DNA from: Dyella choica | Lineage (GTDB): Bacteria > Pseudomonadota > Gammaproteobacteria > Xanthomonadales > Rhodanobacteraceae | Direction: 5' to 3' | DNA length: 64,000 nt | Assembly: GCF_003977665.1 (NCBI RefSeq) | Contig: NZ_RYYV01000003.1 | Span: 124,001 to 188,000, forward strand | Part shown: positions 48,562 through 57,361 of the stretch, piece by piece | How the letters are laid out: the number at the start of each line of letters is the position of its first letter | Position numbering within the stretch: position 1 is the first letter of the stretch | Made by a program: the position numbers and the translations under genes | The notes under the pieces: model-generated | What the model was told of the DNA's origin: nothing | What the model saw: the letters and a program-made list of their open reading frames with translations, nothing else | The model's database searches: none

Positions 48562-51503
48562 CACAGCCGCACGCCCTGCTGAGGGCGATGAGCCAAAGGC
48601 ATCGCCATGGCATCGGCTGTTGGCAAGTTGGTACGGCGAAGAGGGCGGTGTGTTACATCGTCCCGGGTAACCATCGGCAAGGCACCGATCGCATCGAATC
48701 TGGCATTGACTCGCTGGATACTCGCAGAAGGACTGTTCGCGCCCATGGGCGCAGGCGTTTGGCGAACAGGCGATGTCTGCTGGGCTTCTGGCGGCGCGTT
48801 TTGCGAATCTTCGCCTTCGGTGGAGGGCATATCCGGCGCAGATTTCGTTTGCACCAGTGGCCCTTCGATACGGCAAGTTCCTGCCGTCCGCACCCAGCCC
48901 TTGTCGCCAGGCTTGGGTGACGGCAGATCGACGGCCAAGCCACAGCGCTGATCGGGCTGATCGCCCCAGCGAATGGTATACGTACCCTGGTCGGCAGTGA
49001 GATTGCGCAACATTACCCGCCCGGCCTGGGCGACCACGCCCACCGCCTGCCCCTCGGCGTCGAGCACCTCCGCGCCGAAGGGCAGCAGTTGCCCATCCGG
49101 CAGCATGGCCTCTACCAGCGCCGCGCGGCCGCCACCGTGCACCTCGAACTTCACCGGCACCACCGCACCATCGGTCGGCACGGCGCGCTGGGTGGTGGTC
49201 TGCAATTGGATGTTCATCGGCAGGCCCTTGGGATCGATCTCGATCTCGTTCTGTTGGAAGGGCATGAGGTTGGCCACCACCGCGTGACCGAAGCGATCGA
49301 CGCGCAGGCCGGAACCGGAAGTGACGCGCGCGCCGCTGGCGCCCTTGGCTTCGACGATGGCGACGGTGTCGCCCATGCTGGGAGTGAAGGCGATGCCGCC
49401 GCGATACGCGACGATGCCCCCGGACATACCCGCACCGAACTGGTTGTAGCCGTTGCCGCGAGCGGCACTGGCGGTCAGGGTGGTCAAGGGCGCCTGGTAG
49501 GTGAAGTTGGTGCTGGCAGTGGTGGAGGCGTTATTACCAGTGTTGCGGCCGACCGTAGTGCTGTAGCTGAAGTTGTTGTCGACACCGGCGGAGCCGGTCA
49601 GGGTCTCATTGAAGTTGCTGCCGCCACGCTGGCCATATTGCACTTGAGTGGTACTGCGCAGCGGGTTGCGGCGGTGCACGGAGCCGAGCGGGACGCTGAC
49701 GTTGAGCATGGCCTGGTTGTCCCAGCGGCCCAACGTGGAATCGTACTGACGGGCCAGCGCGATGCCGTAAGTCACATCACGCCAACTGTTGTTGTAGCCG
49801 GCGTTGAATTGAGTGGTGCGGCCGCGGCGATCCCAGTAGTCCTGGGTGGAGCCGCTGAGATAGAGGCTGCCGGCTCCGGCGCGCAGGGTCTGGTTGAGGG
49901 TGATCTGAAATTGCCCGCGCATGCGTCCATAAGGCAGCGGATTCACGCCATGGAGCTGCGGCGTTCCTGGGCGCGGAATCGACCACTGATCGGGCAGGCT
50001 GCCGGTGTCGTACCACAGGTTACGAACCGGATTACGCAGCAGCATCGCATCGCGCAGGCTCAGGTAGCTTGCGCTGGAGTAGCGATAGGTAGCCAGGGTG
50101 ATGTTGGTATCGGAACTGAGCAGCCTGCTGTAGGACAGGCGCACGCTCTTTCCGCTCATGGCCGGGTGCATGGGAAGTTGGGCGCGGGCCAGGGTGAGGT
50201 CCAGGCCCACGGCGCCGTAGCGGGTGTTGAGCGCCGCGCCGCCTTGAGTGGCCTGGTAGCCTTGGGCGGCAGTAACGCCGCCATAGCCGGTGATGGTGTT
50301 GGTCACGCCGCGCCGCAGCGTGGTCTCGATCAGCCAGGGCGTGTTCTGGATCTGTGGATCGCGATAATGCCCCAGCGTTACGCTGTAGCGCATGGCGCCC
50401 ACGCGCAACGCCTTGACCGCGGGCGCATAGGGCAGTTTCGAACTGCGCACTGTGCCATCGGCCTCGGTGATCACCAGCTCCAGATCACCGTTGTAGCCGG
50501 TGGGATAGAGGTCATCGATCACGAAGGCACCGGGCGCTACGGTGGTTTCGTAGATGACCATGCCATTCTGGCGTACCTGCACGCGGGCGTTGGTGTTGGC
50601 GATGCCGCGCATAGTAGGGGCGTAACCGCGCTGGGATTGCGGGTACATGCGATCGTCCGAAGCCAAGCGCATGCCGCGATAGCCGACGCTGTCGAAGACC
50701 TCGCCGTCGGTGTAGCCCTCGCCAAGCAAAAGCTGGGTCTTGAACGAGGGCAGGGAGCGCTGCAATGTGGTCTGGTTGCGCTGGTAGTGATAACTGCCCG
50801 CTTGGCCCGAGGATTGGCCATAGGTGAGCGATCCGCTATGGCGCAGGCGCCAGGCACCGACATTGAGGCCGGCATTGAGGCCCACGTAGGTGTTGCTGTC
50901 ATAGCCGCTGCCGTTCGTATGACTGCGATAAGTATTGGCGTTGTACTGCAGCGTAGCGGCGGTGACGCCGTTGTCCCAGAATTTGGGATCGACCCAGCCG
51001 CGGGCATGGTGGCGCAGCATCGCCTGCGGCACGCTGACATTGAGCTGCTGCTCGCCGTTGTCGAACACGGCGTTGGCTTGCGGTATCAATTTGTCGATCG
51101 ACGCGCAGCTTCCACTGCCGACCAGTGATGCTTGCGCAGCTTCGCTCAACTGGGTCAGGTCGACCCCGAGGCGATCGAGCAAATCCCGATTCACGCACAG
51201 CTGGACGTTGGCGCTGTCTGCGCCGACCTGGGCCAGGCGCACGGTAAGGCGTCCCTGCCACAGCTCATTGACATTGGTATCGACAGTGTACGTGCCGGGC
51301 AAGGCCGGATTGCCGCGTTCGTAGCGGCTCAGGTCAGCCTGCTGATTACCGGGATAATGCAGGAACTGCTCGTTGAACTGCACCTCGACCGGAGCCGCTG
51401 CGGCAGCGCTCCAGGCGCGCGCGCTCACCAGCAGTCCGGCAATGGCCATGCTGCACGGACGAGGCCGCATGCGCGGCGAGGGAAGGGAAAGCACCAGTGA
51501 CAT
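48558..51503 (-). CDS. outer-membrane fimbrial usher (FimD/PapC family)
   Basis: A 981-residue outer-membrane assembly channel. The signal peptide ends near residue 36. The N-terminal chaperone-binding domain (VEVQFNEQFLHYPGNQQADLSRYERGN) is followed by a 24-strand barrel (about 150-680) with the plug region and QVRQNGMVIYETTVAPGAFVIDDL. C-terminal domains follow (VVPVKFEVHGGGRAALV, PFGAEVLDAEGQAVGVVAQAG), including the Cys pair of CGLAVDLP and GTCRIEG. A low-complexity extension of about 90 residues, rich in Pro, Ser, Gln and Ala, follows the usual end, which is unusual for the family. It is organised with chaperone and pilin genes upstream. Confidence 0.95.
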   Translation of the reverse strand: MSLVLSLPSPRMRPRPCSMAIAGLLVSARAWSAAAAAPVEVQFNEQFLHYPGNQQADLSRYERGNPALPGTYTVDTNVNELWQGRLTVRLAQVGADSANVQLCVNRDLLDRLGVDLTQLSEAAQASLVGSGSCASIDKLIPQANAVFDNGEQQLNVSVPQAMLRHHARGWVDPKFWDNGVTAATLQYNANTYRSHTNGSGYDSNTYVGLNAGLNVGAWRLRHSGSLTYGQSSGQAGSYHYQRNQTTLQRSLPSFKTQLLLGEGYTDGEVFDSVGYRGMRLASDDRMYPQSQRGYAPTMRGIANTNARVQVRQNGMVIYETTVAPGAFVIDDLYPTGYNGDLELVITEADGTVRSSKLPYAPAVKALRVGAMRYSVTLGHYRDPQIQNTPWLIETTLRRGVTNTITGYGGVTAAQGYQATQGGAALNTRYGAVGLDLTLARAQLPMHPAMSGKSVRLSYSRLLSSDTNITLATYRYSSASYLSLRDAMLLRNPVRNLWYDTGSLPDQWSIPRPGTPQLHGVNPLPYGRMRGQFQITLNQTLRAGAGSLYLSGSTQDYWDRRGRTTQFNAGYNNSWRDVTYGIALARQYDSTLGRWDNQAMLNVSVPLGSVHRRNPLRSTTQVQYGQRGGSNFNETLTGSAGVDNNFSYSTTVGRNTGNNASTTASTNFTYQAPLTTLTASAARGNGYNQFGAGMSGGIVAYRGGIAFTPSMGDTVAIVEAKGASGARVTSGSGLRVDRFGHAVVANLMPFQQNEIEIDPKGLPMNIQLQTTTQRAVPTDGAVVPVKFEVHGGGRAALVEAMLPDGQLLPFGAEVLDAEGQAVGVVAQAGRVMLRNLTADQGTYTIRWGDQPDQRCGLAVDLPSPKPGDKGWVRTAGTCRIEGPLVQTKSAPDMPSTEGEDSQNAPPEAQQTSPVRQTPAPMGANSPSASIQRVNARFDAIGALPMVTRDDVTHRPLRRTNLPTADAMAMPLAHRPQQGVRLW

Positions 51504-51607
51504 AAATCCTTACGACGTGGACAGCCATGGACCCAAGAGCGTTTGTTGTCCCCTCTTTACATCGCTGATTGGCAGGTCCGGCACAAGGCTGGCTTTGCGT
51601 TGCTTGC

Positions 51608-52342
51608 TCAGGGCGCCAGTGGGCGGTCTGCTTCGAGAATGCCGCCAAGCTCGCTGATGGCGCGCAGATGCACCTGCGCACCAGCGGGGGGCTCGCCCTG
51701 CAGGGACAGGGTTTGCTGATCGCCGGGGGCGAGCATCCGATCCACCTTGGCGCTGACAGTGTGGCCGTCGCCGCGAAGCTCCACGTCGGTAAGGGTGACG
51801 TAATACGCACTGGGGTTGCGCACGGCGAGCGCCGGCTTGCCACCCTCGCGGGTCAGCTGCCAGGTCAGCTGCGGCAAGGCATCCTGCACCGAGTTCTTGA
51901 GCGAGTCCGGGCGGAAGAACAGTTTCAGGCGCGAACGGATCGCCAACTGCAACCAGTTGTTGGAGCCATGGGCTTGCGCCTGGGGCTTGGGCGGCACTTC
52001 CAGCACATTGAGGTAGAACACCGATTCGCGATCGGTCGGCAGCGGCTCACCGGTATAGCTCAAGCGCAAGGTCTGGCTTTTGCCCGGATCCATGCGTGCT
52101 ATGGGTGGCGTGATGGTGAACGGGGCCTTCGCGTTGGTGGGCGTGGTCTGCGGATCGCCTTGGTCGATCCAGGCCTGCACCAGCGCCGGATGCTTGCCAT
52201 CATTGAACAGTTTGACGGTCACTTCCGATTCGCTGGCCGGGTAGATGACACGGGTACCGGTAATGACCACTGAGGCCTGCAACGGCAGCATGGCCGTCAA
52301 GCCCCCCATCAGCATAAGGGTTTTTACAGTCGACAAACGCAC
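51608..52342 (-). CDS. periplasmic fimbrial chaperone (PapD family)
   Basis: A 244-residue periplasmic chaperone that folds pilins by donor-strand complementation and delivers them to the usher. The signal peptide (cleavage after LQAS) precedes two Ig-like domains. The first has VVITGTRVIYPASESEVTVKL, PPIARMDPGKSQTLRL and the ESVFYLNVLEVPPKP signature. The second contains RSRLKLFFRPDSL and ends near HLRAISELGG. Conserved Arg and Lys residues for pilin C-terminus anchoring are present. It lies between the fimA-type pilin and the usher. Confidence 0.95.
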   Translation of the reverse strand: MRLSTVKTLMLMGGLTAMLPLQASVVITGTRVIYPASESEVTVKLFNDGKHPALVQAWIDQGDPQTTPTNAKAPFTITPPIARMDPGKSQTLRLSYTGEPLPTDRESVFYLNVLEVPPKPQAQAHGSNNWLQLAIRSRLKLFFRPDSLKNSVQDALPQLTWQLTREGGKPALAVRNPSAYYVTLTDVELRGDGHTVSAKVDRMLAPGDQQTLSLQGEPPAGAQVHLRAISELGGILEADRPLAP

Positions 52343-52412
52343 GGACAGACCACCTTGTCCATCAAAGGAGTGAGAGAGAAAACGGCGCCGTCAAGGGCGT
52401 GTCCCCTCCCGA

Positions 52413-52428
52413 GCCACCTCGCGGTGGC
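52413..52428 (-). other. stable intergenic hairpin between major pilin and chaperone
   Basis: GCCACC/GGTGGC perfect stem; on the transcribed strand the loop is GCGA, a GNRA tetraloop. It lies about 25 bases after the pilin stop with no T-run. Such hairpins typically protect or partly terminate the pilin message, so that more pilin than chaperone or usher is made. That role is inference. Confidence 0.6.
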
Positions 52429-52451
52429 CGGGGCGATGATTCCGCAGCGGC

Positions 52452-52994
52452 TTACTCGTAGATCATCGAGTACATCACCGTGGTGTCCACGTTGCCGGCG
52501 CTCGCTGCACCAGTGGCGATGTATTTGGCGTAGTACTTGAGTATTGCCTTCTTGCTCGTGCTATCGATGTCCACCTTATGCGAGCCTTGCGAGGCTTGGG
52601 CGATGTTGATGGGGGAGTCATCGTCGCCATTGGTGATGCGAACCTGGACGTTGCTGGCGCCACTCGGGGCCGTATTCTTCAGGTCGCCGGTGTTGACGTC
52701 GACGTTCGGCCCCATTTCGAACAAGGTGGAGACTTTCGTGCTCTCGCAATTGCTGAGCTGGATCTGGAAAGGCGTTGCGCCGGCAAACGCGCCAGCCGAG
52801 GCGAGCGCCGTCTTGTTTACATTGGGCAGATTCACGGCGAAGTTGGCCGTGCCGCCGCCGCCGCCAGCGATGGTGCAGCTGTTGTCGAGCACTTTGCCCG
52901 TGAAGGTAATGGTGCCGTCCGCAGCCATTGCCGAGGAAGCTGCCAGGATGGTGCTGGCGATACACAGAGCCATCGGGAGAGAGCGCTTGATCAT
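52452..52994 (-). CDS. major fimbrial subunit (type 1 pilin family)
   Basis: A 180-residue pilin, first gene of the operon. The signal peptide ends in SAMA near residue 23. The mature N-terminal donor strand is DGTITFTGKVLDNSCTIAGG, with the Cys pair completed in QLSNCESTK. The C-terminal TTVMYSMIYE has the penultimate Tyr of FimA-type pilins. The start at 52994 is the first Met that gives a proper signal peptide; the frame is open 135 bases further upstream. The leader region is long. It is probably the shaft subunit. Confidence 0.92.
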   Translation of the reverse strand: MIKRSLPMALCIASTILAASSAMAADGTITFTGKVLDNSCTIAGGGGGTANFAVNLPNVNKTALASAGAFAGATPFQIQLSNCESTKVSTLFEMGPNVDVNTGDLKNTAPSGASNVQVRITNGDDDSPINIAQASQGSHKVDIDSTSKKAILKYYAKYIATGAASAGNVDTTVMYSMIYE

Positions 52995-53766
52995 GGGAAT
53001 ACCTTGGCTGGAAAAGGTTTGAACCAACGAACGGGCATAGCCCGTGCCAGTCGCCGCGAAGCAGTGGATGACAGGAGCAATGAGATGAAGCCATGTGCGG
53101 CGCCCCCTTTGCCTCTTGGCGAGCCGCAACGCGAATCAAGGTATCGAAGCGGCGGCTGGACTGCCTTGGGATTGATCTCAAAGTGCAAAACCCGGCGACC
53201 GGGAATAAGCGAGCTTTGAGATAAATCCGCATGCATGCGGGGCGACCGAAGTCCACACTTACGCGGTGAATCGTGTTGGACGGGCACACGCCACTTCCTA
53301 CATCGCACAAGTTCAAACGATGACCGGCCAGCTTGCATCCGTAAACCGGAGTGGCGTTTTTTATAGATGAGCAATGTCGATAAACCAGCAGCCTTCCTCA
53401 GCGCCAACGTCGCCCCGGCTGCTGCCCCTGTACGCATCTTGTCCCGATCGCTTTGCGCCTTACGGCCGAGTCTCGCTCAGCGTGGCTGGAAGGGTTGGGC
53501 GCGAGCATGCAGGCCCGCTTCGCCTAGTCGCGCGCCGTGCACCGGACTTCGGCTTGACCGCGCAGGATGCCTTGCCCGCATCGCCCCGGCATGCGCTTAC
53601 GCTTACGACTTTATTGGCGCCGCCGCGCCGCTCGGCTGCATCGGAGCCGCCGTCGTCGAGGCTCCTGCATTGGAGCCTGCCGACTGCCGGCAAGGTGGTT
53701 GGCGATCGCGATCTGCCTGGCTCCGGCCCATCCGGGCCTCATCCATCGAGTAGTGATTTTTGCCCC
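52995..53766. other. about 770-base divergent region between fimA-type gene and FkbM-like gene
   Basis: It should hold the fimbrial operon promoter and a long untranslated leader. From 53374 the plus strand is open in frame with the FkbM-like gene, but the encoded 131 residues are Pro/Arg/Ser-rich and not family-like. I see no repeat-family copy and no invertible-element ends, so no evidence of a phase switch. Confidence 0.5.
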
Positions 53767-54531
53767 ATGCCTGCTATTAGCTTCCCTGCGGAACCCGGCA
53801 TTCGATTCTGGTCGACTCGCTATGGCTTGATGACTGCCATCGAGGATGCCTCGCCCATGGCACGATCCCTGGCCTTGTACGGGGAATGGATCGAGCAGGA
53901 AATCGATTTTCTCAGTGACTTGGTCGATGCAGGGCAGACGATTCTGGAACTGGGTGGGCAGCATGCGGCGCATACCCTGTGGCTGGCGCGGGTGGTCGGA
54001 GCAAAGGGCGCGGTCCACGTGACCGAAGCCCGCCGCCTGGCTTTCCAGCACATGTGCGCCAACGTCGCCATCAATCAGCTGACCAATGTCTACCCGCATG
54101 CCCGCTGGCTCGGACCCAGCGCTGGCCCCATGTCCTTGCCGATCTCGCTGCAAGCACAGGGAGAGCAGGGCGAAATCATCCACGCCGTGCCGTTGGATGA
54201 ACTGCGCTTACCCGCCCTGCATCTGGTCAAGGTGAACCAGCAAGGTGCCTTGATGGATCTCCTGGCCGGTGGAATCGACACTCTGCGCATCCATAGGCCG
54301 ATGATCTACTTCCGTTTGCCGGGTGCCGAGCAAGCGGAGTCTGAAGTGAGGGCCTTGAAGCAGCTGGGGTACCGCTGCTGGTCGCATGTGCCCTATCTGT
54401 ACAACGCCAGCAATCACAAGAACGAGACTCGCAACCTCTTTCCCGGCTGCGTGTCGGCCAATGTCTTGGCAAGCCCGATAGAGCGCGGCTATGCATGGCC
54501 TGGCCGCGAAATCCTGATGGAAAGCGAATGA
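53767..54531 (+). CDS. FkbM-like methyltransferase-fold protein with degenerate motifs
   Basis: A 254-residue protein aligned by eye to FkbM-family SAM methyltransferases: SLALYGEWIEQEIDFLSDLV, then ILELGGQHAAHTLWLARVVG, AFQHMCANVAINQLTNV, VKVNQQGALMDLLAGG, and IHRPMIYFRL. Key positions differ from the family. The 'DVGANIG' loop is ELGGQHA (residues 61-67), the acidic 'EP' after strand 2 is TEA, and 'KIDVEG' is KVNQQG (155-160). It may therefore have lost methyl transfer. The ATG at 53767 is chosen from family length; no good ribosome site is seen, and a start at 53374 is possible. It is divergent from the fimbrial operon. Confidence 0.65.
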   Translation: MPAISFPAEPGIRFWSTRYGLMTAIEDASPMARSLALYGEWIEQEIDFLSDLVDAGQTILELGGQHAAHTLWLARVVGAKGAVHVTEARRLAFQHMCANVAINQLTNVYPHARWLGPSAGPMSLPISLQAQGEQGEIIHAVPLDELRLPALHLVKVNQQGALMDLLAGGIDTLRIHRPMIYFRLPGAEQAESEVRALKQLGYRCWSHVPYLYNASNHKNETRNLFPGCVSANVLASPIERGYAWPGREILMESE

Positions 54532-54560
54532 CGGTCGCCTTCGGCCACCATGCCGACAGC

Positions 54561-54630
54561 GTGTAGGCTGGGATGCCAATCCCAGCCTTCCACACGGCAT
54601 CCCATGCTGGGATTGCTATCCCAGCCTACG
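54561..54630. repeat. intergenic palindromic repeat, GTAGGCTGGGAT family, short form
   Basis: GTGTAGGCTGGGATGCCAATC and GATTGCTATCCCAGCCTACG are inverted ends around a loop of about 30 bases. It lies between two convergent genes. Confidence 0.85.
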
Positions 54631-54633
54631 CGC

Positions 54634-55275
54634 TTAGGCCGCACCCAAATCTACATGCCGACAGTAGTCAAGCAGCTCCTGGTTGGTCTCCAAACCCAGC
54701 TTGGCCTGAACACTGCGCTTGTGGCGGCTGACGGTTTTGTGGCTACGGTGCAGGCGTGCGGCAATTTGCTGGGCCGAGAGGCTCTCGCAGGCAAACAGAC
54801 GAAGCACTTCTGTTTCGGCCACGGTCAGAGGCGGGGGCACGTGCAGTGGCGCTGTGTGCGTCGACAGCGTAGCTCGAAGCCCCTTGTCGATGTACGTACG
54901 CCCCTTGCTTGCTGCGTGCAAGGCCAGAGCGAGCTCGCTCACATCGCTTGCTTTGTTGATGAGACCTCGCGCGCCTCGTTGTAGTACGGAACGCAACAAG
55001 CCGGCATTGCGCAAAACAGTGATGACAATCACCGGAATACCGGGATACAGACGGGTAAGCCGCTGAATGAGCGACAGGCCATCGCGGCTGTGATCATCGG
55101 GCATGCACAAATCAGTCACAACGATGTCGCACTGAACGGTGGACAGCGCATGCAACAATTTTGAGGGAGAGTTCGCCTCGGCGACGACCTCGGCGATCCC
55201 CGAGGATTTCAGCATGTGGTGGAGTCCAAGCCTGACAATAGGGTGGTCATCAGCCAGAATGACCTTCAGTTTCAT
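54634..55275 (-). CDS. NarL/FixJ-type response regulator
   Basis: A 213-residue two-component regulator, RcsB/BvgA-like. The receiver has acidic Asp9/Asp10 (ILADDHP), phospho-acceptor Asp55 (IVVTDLCMPDDH) and Lys near 107 (GLINKAS). The C-terminal LuxR helix-turn-helix reads LTVAETEVLRLFACESLSAQQIAARLHRSHKTVSRHKRSVQAKLGL. The start ATG at 55275 has GAGGAG 8 bases upstream. No sensor kinase is adjacent. Close relatives often control fimbriae or surface structures, and the fimbrial operon is 1.7 kb away, but a link is inference. Confidence 0.93.
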   Translation of the reverse strand: MKLKVILADDHPIVRLGLHHMLKSSGIAEVVAEANSPSKLLHALSTVQCDIVVTDLCMPDDHSRDGLSLIQRLTRLYPGIPVIVITVLRNAGLLRSVLQRGARGLINKASDVSELALALHAASKGRTYIDKGLRATLSTHTAPLHVPPPLTVAETEVLRLFACESLSAQQIAARLHRSHKTVSRHKRSVQAKLGLETNQELLDYCRHVDLGAA

Positions 55276-55295
55276 AGCTACACTCCTCATAACCG

Positions 55296-55370
55296 GTAGG
55301 CTGGGATGCCCATCCCAGCATTGCCATGCATGCGGCACAAGTGGTGCTGGGGTTGTCATCCGAGCCTACG
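55296..55370. repeat. intergenic palindromic repeat, GTAGGCTGGGAT family, diverged copy
   Basis: GGTAGGCTGGGATGCCCATC opens, GGTTGTCATCCGAGCCTACG closes; the right arm has point changes. It lies between recD and the response regulator. Confidence 0.8.
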
Positions 55371-55393
55371 CGACCATCTCGTAGCGTGACACG

Positions 55394-57361
55394 CTAAGAG
55401 GCGTGGCTACCAAGTCTCTGCGCAAGCCCCGAATAGCGCCGTGTCCGTTGCGCCAGCGCATGCTCGATCGCGGCTTGCGTGCCAACCAAGGTCAGCCAGC
55501 GCCGTGCACGGGTAATCCCGGTGTACAGCAGTTCCCGGGTGAGCACGGCCGGCGCATCTTCCGGCAGTACCAGCGCCGTGTGCTCGAACTCTGAACCTTG
55601 CGACTTGTGCACCGTCATCGCATAGACAGTTTCCACGTCGCCAAGTCGAGACGGCAATACGCAACGTACGGGAGCATGGTCATTTTGCGGCGTTTCGGAT
55701 GAAGTGCCGCGCGCAATCGGAAAGGCGACATGCAGGCGCAGTTCGCCATCGACGCCGCGCATCCGCAAAGTCATGCCGACGTCGCCATTCATCAGGCCAA
55801 GGCTGTAGTCATTGCGCGTCATCATCACCGGGCGCCCTTCGTACCAGCCGCGATCGGCCTCGATCAGTCCTGCGCCCAGCAGCGTGGAGGCCACGTCACG
55901 GTTGAGCTGTTCGACGCCGCAAGGTCCATGGCGAACCGCGCACAGCACCTGGTAGCGGTTGAAGGCTTCCAGCACCTCGTGCGCCCAAAGCCGATAGCTC
56001 GCGTCATCGGCATCCAGGGCAGGGCGATGCTGACGCAATCGGTCGAGGTAGTAGCGGAAACCCTGCGGTCCGCTCTCGGCAAGCTGGCCGGCCTGTCTGT
56101 GCATGACCAGCGCTTCGATCGAGGCAGCGCTGACACTGGAAGCCACCCACGCGATGTCGCCGGAAGCCGAGCCGAGCAGGGCATTCACCGCCGTTGCATC
56201 ACCTGCATTCACGGCAGAGGCAAGCTGTCCGATACCGCTGGCGGCGTCGAAACGATGACTGCTGCGTAGCATGGCGATGTGCTGATCGAGCGCTTGCGCG
56301 CCTTCCTGGACGTATGCGGCGACGTCGTCACTGCTTGCCTCCTGCAACCAGTTGGCGGTGGCCTCGCTATAGCAACCTTGCTCCGCGCGCCGGCCCAACT
56401 CGCCCAGCACCGCGCCGGCTTCCACCGAGGCAAGCTGATCCTTGTCGCCGATCAGGATCAGCCGCGCATGCGGCGGCAGTGCATCCAGCACGGCGGCCAT
56501 CATTTCCAGGTCGATCATCGAGGCTTCGTCGACCACCAGCACATCCACGTGCAAGGGGTGCCGGCTGTCGTGGGCGTAGCGGCGGCTGTCTGGGCGTGCA
56601 CCCAGCAGACGATGCAAAGTTTCCACTTGGAGTGGAATAGCCACGCGCACGCTTTCCTCTACGTCGAGCAAGGCGATCTGGCGCGCGATCGAGGCGTTCA
56701 GGCGCGCGGCCGCCTTGCCGGTTGGCGCGGCCAGGCGAATGCGCAGCGGTGCCGCCTGCTGGCGCAGATGCAGGGTCTGCAGCAGGCCGAGCAAGCGCAC
56801 GACGGTGGTGGTTTTGCCCGTACCTGGCCCGCCGGTGATGACGCTGAAAGCACCGCGCGCAGCCAGCGCGCAGGCCACGCGCGGCCAATTGACATGGTCG
56901 TCCGCACGGGCGGGAAACAAACGCCGCAATTCTTCGTGCAGCGCTTGCGCAGGAAGCATGCTTTCACCGAGCCGGGCGGCAATGCCTTCGGCCACGCGGC
57001 ACTCGTAATTCCAGTAGCGGCGCAGATACAGGCGGCGGCCATCCAGCACCAGGGGGGCTGCGGCCGGCATGCCGTGCGAGTCGGCCACTACCGGGGAAAC
57101 CGGCAAGGCTGCGGCGCAAAGCAGTTCCAGCCACGTCGCCGGCCATTCCTGTTCTGCCGCCAGGGCGTCGAGTGCCTGCAGATCCAGGCACGGATGGCCA
57201 TCGCCCAGTTGCCGGCTCGCCAGTGCCGCCAGCAGCAGCAATGAAGCTTCGGCATGCGGATCGCACTCCGCGACAAAGCGGGCAAACGCAAGATCCAGCG
57301 AACGCAATACGCGCCGCGTTACGGCTTCCGCAAGCATCGCCAACATGGCGTCACGCGACAT
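55394..57361 (-). CDS. recD: exodeoxyribonuclease V subunit alpha RecD
   Basis: A 655-residue 5'-3' helicase subunit of RecBCD. It has a Walker A GGPGTGKTTTV (about 177-187), VDEASMIDLEMM as Walker B, and GDKDQLASVEAGAVLGEL. The C-terminal UvrD-like motifs are TVHKSQGSEF and LYTGITRARRWLTLV. The RecD N-terminal domain precedes the ATPase. The ATG at 57361 is preferred (GGAGG with 9-base spacing) over the ATG at 57367; both lie inside the recB end, so the genes are translationally coupled. It is the last gene of recC-recB-recD. Confidence 0.95.
   Translation of the reverse strand: MSRDAMLAMLAEAVTRRVLRSLDLAFARFVAECDPHAEASLLLLAALASRQLGDGHPCLDLQALDALAAEQEWPATWLELLCAAALPVSPVVADSHGMPAAAPLVLDGRRLYLRRYWNYECRVAEGIAARLGESMLPAQALHEELRRLFPARADDHVNWPRVACALAARGAFSVITGGPGTGKTTTVVRLLGLLQTLHLRQQAAPLRIRLAAPTGKAAARLNASIARQIALLDVEESVRVAIPLQVETLHRLLGARPDSRRYAHDSRHPLHVDVLVVDEASMIDLEMMAAVLDALPPHARLILIGDKDQLASVEAGAVLGELGRRAEQGCYSEATANWLQEASSDDVAAYVQEGAQALDQHIAMLRSSHRFDAASGIGQLASAVNAGDATAVNALLGSASGDIAWVASSVSAASIEALVMHRQAGQLAESGPQGFRYYLDRLRQHRPALDADDASYRLWAHEVLEAFNRYQVLCAVRHGPCGVEQLNRDVASTLLGAGLIEADRGWYEGRPVMMTRNDYSLGLMNGDVGMTLRMRGVDGELRLHVAFPIARGTSSETPQNDHAPVRCVLPSRLGDVETVYAMTVHKSQGSEFEHTALVLPEDAPAVLTRELLYTGITRARRWLTLVGTQAAIEHALAQRTRRYSGLAQRLGSHAS

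Noticed and set aside
49089-51128. 679-codon plus-strand frame over the usher gene
   Set aside because: Antisense shadow of the usher; the sequence has no domains and repetitive Ala/Gly/Val/His composition.
52995-53766. Possible invertible promoter (fim-type phase switch) upstream of the major pilin
   Set aside because: No pair of short inverted repeats framing a promoter-sized segment and no nearby tyrosine recombinase gene were found.
53374-53766. N-terminal 131-residue extension of the FkbM-like protein
   Set aside because: The frame is open, but the sequence is Pro/Arg/Ser-rich, has no ribosome site and goes beyond the family's usual length; kept only as an alternative start.
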